10,000 nt of DNA, taken from positions 1-10,000 of the forward strand of contig NZ_JAIWNS010000051.1 of assembly GCF_020216685.1 (NCBI RefSeq). Reading direction: 5' to 3'. The position numbers and the translations under genes are program-made. Positions 7,437 through 10,000 of the stretch are shown in pieces. Numbering within the stretch: position 1 is the first letter of the stretch; each line of letters begins with the position of its first letter. The notes beneath the pieces are model-generated. The model made no database searches, had not been told where the DNA came from, and worked only from the letters and a program-made list of their open reading frames with translations. This stretch comes from Methanospirillum hungatei (GTDB taxonomy: Archaea > Halobacteriota > Methanomicrobia > Methanomicrobiales > Methanospirillaceae).

Positions 7437-10000
7437 AATCTGCAAGGCCCATCTGTTCAACCTTTTCTTCTCCGAATGTGGACTCGATATTCATGTCTAT
7501 TACCTCTATCCGCTGGCGGGTATATTCAGTAATATTGTATTCTTCACATATCTGTCTGGACATCTGCAGGTATTTCTTCACAGACCCTTCATGCACGGTT
7601 GGGATTATATTTCCCCCGCATTTGCATTTTCCGGCTAGAGGCATCCTTCGGTAACTGGTATTACACTTGGTGCACCGGAACTTCTGTTTTGAAAAGGCAG
7701 AGAGATTTCCCTGCAGGTCGCGGATAAAATGGGTCTTGAGGACACGTTCTGCAACATCGTGTTCATCTACAGCCCGAATCCGCTTTGCAAGGGAGAGTTC
7801 ACAGTCAAGCTTGTCCAGCATCGACTGAAGCTGGGTATACATCGTCTCCAGGGGGCCGGCTGAGATGTCTGATGTGTCATGAGTAAAGAAGAATCCCTCG
7901 ATCTGTGCCGGAGTATTCAGCCGCCGCTCAACCCGGTCAACCAGACTCTCCACATCCTTGGCATTCCCGTACCGGAGAGCGGTCTCATATACCTCAATCG
8001 GGTAGGTCGCACAGACATCCAGGTTATGACTCTCCTTGTCAATCTCAGTCGGATCAATTCTGCTCGTCAGGACCAACGGAGCATCCATCGAGCCACCCCG
8101 TGTTACCGGGAGAAATGAACGGGAGAAGTTAATCAGGCCGTCAAGCAGCAACATGACACAGTCCTCATCACCGTCACACTGGCCGGTGAAGATCCCGTTT
8201 CCAACCACAGTATGATCCCTGTCAACCGTCAGGCAGTACACCCGTTCATCCTCACAGGGCACATAATCGATAGATACAATCCGGTCACTGATTACCACGC
8301 CAGACTCCCAGATAGGAACTGCATCGCCGATTTTCACCTCAAGTGCCCTGATTTTTCGAAGATATGAGACATCCCAGACAAGCATGGCATGGTCAGGGGT
8401 GACCAGGAGATTTTTTCCCCGTGAGGTTGAGAACTGAATCAGGTTTGCCGGCGCCTTGTGCACGGAGACCGATGTTACCTTCCGGAGATGCGGGATTCCA
8501 CCGGTGTCAACACTTCTGATATGGGCCGGACGGACCGGGTCGGCATAGAATGTCCCGAGTGCGTCCACGCCCGCCTGTGAAAGATCCAGGTGTTCCAGAA
8601 CAAACCGTCTGATCGGAATCTCCTGCAGCATCCCGTCCGCATAGACCTCAATAAGGGTGTCTCCATGAAAACAGTTCCTTCGTTTCGCAGCATGGAAGAA
8701 CGGATGTCCATATCCCACATTTGCTTTTGAAAAACCGATGATCCGGGCAAGGACACCGGCACTGGTGTGGGGAGCAAGACCGATGACCAGGTGGCCGACG
8801 AGATCACTTCGCGTTTCAAGGTTGTAAAAGGGAGGAAGGCCATAGACCTTCTCGAGCAGTGTGTCAATAAACCGGGTGCAGGAGAAGAGGTAATCCCCAC
8901 AGCCCTCCGGTACAAGAATATCCTGGGGAGGGAGTTCAAGAATCTGGTCAGGATTCTGCAGGGGGACTCCGTATATATCCTGCAGATACCCTAAGTCCCG
9001 CAGTCTCTCAACCGAAACACCAATCTCTCTGGGCCTGAAGTGGGTGAGGGGCATATCAATGATATCAAACCTGACTGTCCCGTCTTTGAAGACAAAGAGC
9101 TTGTTTGCAGCCCGGATCACCCCTTTTTCTATGAGTTCGACCGGCTTATTCCGTGAGACCAGTCCTTTCACCCCTTTCACCAGTTCAGCATCCCGATCCC
9201 GCATGCCAAGGTCTGCAAAAGCCTGCTGCAATATCTGCCGGACATTGACGGTGTACTGCCTGACAGATGTGGGTTCCATGCCACACTGCGGGCATACCGC
9301 TCCCTGGACCTCAATTCCGCATCGTGAACATGACAAGACCGGTTCAGTATGGGTTCCACATGAGCACCGGTTTTTGTATGACTCAGTCCCACAGGCAGGA
9401 CATCGCCTGACCCCCATCTCAAGCTGCAGGTTCCCCCCTTCGGTATTTGCCTGGTAGGAGAATTTGGAGGCTTCCTGTACTGACCGCCGGGACCCTCCTG
9501 CTTCCCCGACCGGAAAGAGGACATGAGGGGCAGGTTTCATCTCACGGGGCTTTGATTTCCCCGGTCTTCCCATTCGTCCCCCTATCCTGGTCCCTGCCTT
9601 TGATCGCATCTTCATTCCGGAAAGAGACTGCACAAGATCCAGCGTGGAATCAGGGAGTTCCTTCTCCCAGGAATCGGTGAGAGCAAGGGAGCTGTCAAGC
9701 CCCAGACATTTGAGGACTATCCTGCATGGGGTGATACGGATCATACCCTCCCTTACCTGGTGTTCACAGAGTACCCGCTCCAGATACTCCTTTATCGTTG
9801 GATCAAGCGGGAGAATGAGGGTACCATCAGCGAGCGTGCCATGCTCGTGAATGAACTCAGCAAGCCTTCTGATCTCGGCAGGTGTGAGATCATCCCAGAG
9901 GAACAGGTAATCCGGATGAAGATATAATCCGGACTCGCATTGGAGAATGGCCTCATCTTCATCTGCCGGACGGGTGATGCCTCCTTCAAGACGCCACCAG
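7429..10000 (-). CDS. polC: DNA polymerase D large (catalytic) subunit DP2, with intein; 5' end outside the window
   Basis: The euryarchaeal replicative polymerase catalytic subunit; it works with the small exonuclease subunit DP1. The frame stays open to the right edge, upstream of the Met at 9742-9744, giving 856 codons in view, 165 of them intein. Features in order: conserved [16 protein letters not shown] (about 9550-9580), a cysteine-rich zinc region (9283-9402, CPACG...CSC...CSRCG...CPQCG), the segment [11 protein letters not shown] (8674-8706), the intein, then CDGDEDC (8158-8178) with the catalytic aspartates of the two-barrel polymerase core. A second zinc site (FRCTKCN...CKCGG) lies near 7617-7680. 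The protein ends QMGLADFM, which fits the PCNA-interacting pattern Q-x-x-h-x-x-F-a. Usual extein length is about 1,100-1,200 residues, so several hundred N-terminal residues lie outside. The gene is convergent with the sensor gene and overlaps it by eight bases. Confidence 0.96.
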   Translation of the reverse strand, partial: WWRLEGGITRPADEDEAILQCESGLYLHPDYLFLWDDLTPAEIRRLAEFIHEHGTLADGTLILPLDPTIKEYLERVLCEHQVREGMIRITPCRIVLKCLGLDSSLALTDSWEKELPDSTLDLVQSLSGMKMRSKAGTRIGGRMGRPGKSKPREMKPAPHVLFPVGEAGGSRRSVQEASKFSYQANTEGGNLQLEMGVRRCPACGTESYKNRCSCGTHTEPVLSCSRCGIEVQGAVCPQCGMEPTSVRQYTVNVRQILQQAFADLGMRDRDAELVKGVKGLVSRNKPVELIEKGVIRAANKLFVFKDGTVRFDIIDMPLTHFRPREIGVSVERLRDLGYLQDIYGVPLQNPDQILELPPQDILVPEGCGDYLFSCTRFIDTLLEKVYGLPPFYNLETRSDLVGHLVIGLAPHTSAGVLARIIGFSKANVGYGHPFFHAAKRRNCFHGDTLIEVYADGMLQEIPIRRFVLEHLDLSQAGVDALGTFYADPVRPAHIRSVDTGGIPHLRKVTSVSVHKAPANLIQFSTSRGKNLLVTPDHAMLVWDVSYLRKIRALEVKIGDAVPIWESGVVISDRIVSIDYVPCEDERVYCLTVDRDHTVVGNGIFTGQCDGDEDCVMLLLDGLINFSRSFLPVTRGGSMDAPLVLTSRIDPTEIDKESHNLDVCATYPIEVYETALRYGNAKDVESLVDRVERRLNTPAQIEGFFFTHDTSDISAGPLETMYTQLQSMLDKLDCELSLAKRIRAVDEHDVAERVLKTHFIRDLQGNLSAFSKQKFRCTKCNTSYRRMPLAGKCKCGGNIIPTVHEGSVKKYLQMSRQICEEYNITEYTRQRIEVIDMNIESTFGEEKVEQMGLADFM
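8179..8673 (-). other. Mini-intein in PolC (165 residues, C-terminal Gln)
   Basis: A self-splicing protein insert between Asn of AAKRRN and Cys of CDGDEDC; removing it restores the conserved DP2 motif. It begins Cys1 ([10 protein letters not shown], block A) and has TPDH with Thr92 and His95 (block B), then block [23 protein letters not shown], followed by Cys+1 of the extein. No LAGLIDADG homing endonuclease domain fits in 165 residues, so it is a mini-intein that cannot home by itself. The last residue is Gln165 instead of the usual Asn, and the penultimate residue is Gly164 instead of His. C-terminal Gln is known from the Pyrococcus abyssi Pol-II intein, so splicing is still likely. Inteins at this site of archaeal Pol-II are established, and one is recorded, as far as I recall, for Methanospirillum hungatei. 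Confidence 0.95.

Noticed and set aside
8179..8673. Intein considered as carrying a homing endonuclease
   Set aside because: The insert is only 165 residues and splicing blocks A, B, F and G fill it; no LAGLIDADG-type motif is seen.
9792..9989. Minus-strand frame of 65 codons at the right edge
   Set aside because: The polC frame is open across the same bases and its translation (for example [23 protein letters not shown]) fits DP2, so the short frame is a shadow.

Overview
The window reads as chromosomal DNA of a methanogenic archaeon, most likely of the order Methanomicrobiales and plausibly Methanospirillum. The reasons are a gene for the euryarchaeal family D DNA polymerase large subunit (DP2/PolC) with a mini-intein, archaeal TATA boxes and GGTGA-type ribosome binding sites, a tRNA gene without an encoded CCA end, and a membrane PAS-domain sensor kinase of the kind abundant in these methanogens. 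The species is an inference. I could run no search.

Layout. 1-671 (minus): an Rpn-type PD-(D/E)XK nuclease-like gene interrupted by an in-frame TAA, with its homologous-looking tail continuing off the left edge. 672-1061: divergent intergenic region with two possible katG promoters. 1062-3260 (plus): katG, a complete catalase-peroxidase. 3347-4059 (plus): an MNT/HEPN two-gene module in which the nucleotidyltransferase (antitoxin-type) gene is intact and the HEPN (toxin-type) gene is frameshifted at a run of seven T. 4060-4632: AT-rich region with no convincing gene but a strongly self-complementary segment (4265-4366) that could be an RNA element. 4633-4715 (minus): tRNA-Leu with anticodon CAA. 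4716-4907: promoter region between the tRNA and the sensor gene. 4908-7436 (plus): membrane sensor with an extracytoplasmic substrate-binding-like domain, two PAS domains and a histidine-kinase ATPase domain, but no histidine where the phosphoacceptor is expected. 7429-10000 (minus): polC, open through the right edge, interrupted by a 165-residue intein inside the catalytic motif.

How the parts relate. The genes do not form one pathway. KatG is peroxide defence in an anaerobe. PolC is the catalytic subunit of the replicative polymerase, and its last codons, which carry a PCNA-binding-like peptide, overlap tail to tail with the end of the sensor gene. The left half (broken nuclease-like gene, broken toxin-antitoxin pair, AT-rich filler) looks like accessory DNA that is decaying. 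The right half is core chromosome.

No clearly new multi-gene system is visible. The observations most worth checking are the sensor kinase lacking its histidine, the intein ending in Gln without a penultimate His, the T-run frameshift in the HEPN gene, and the possible structured RNA at 4265-4366.
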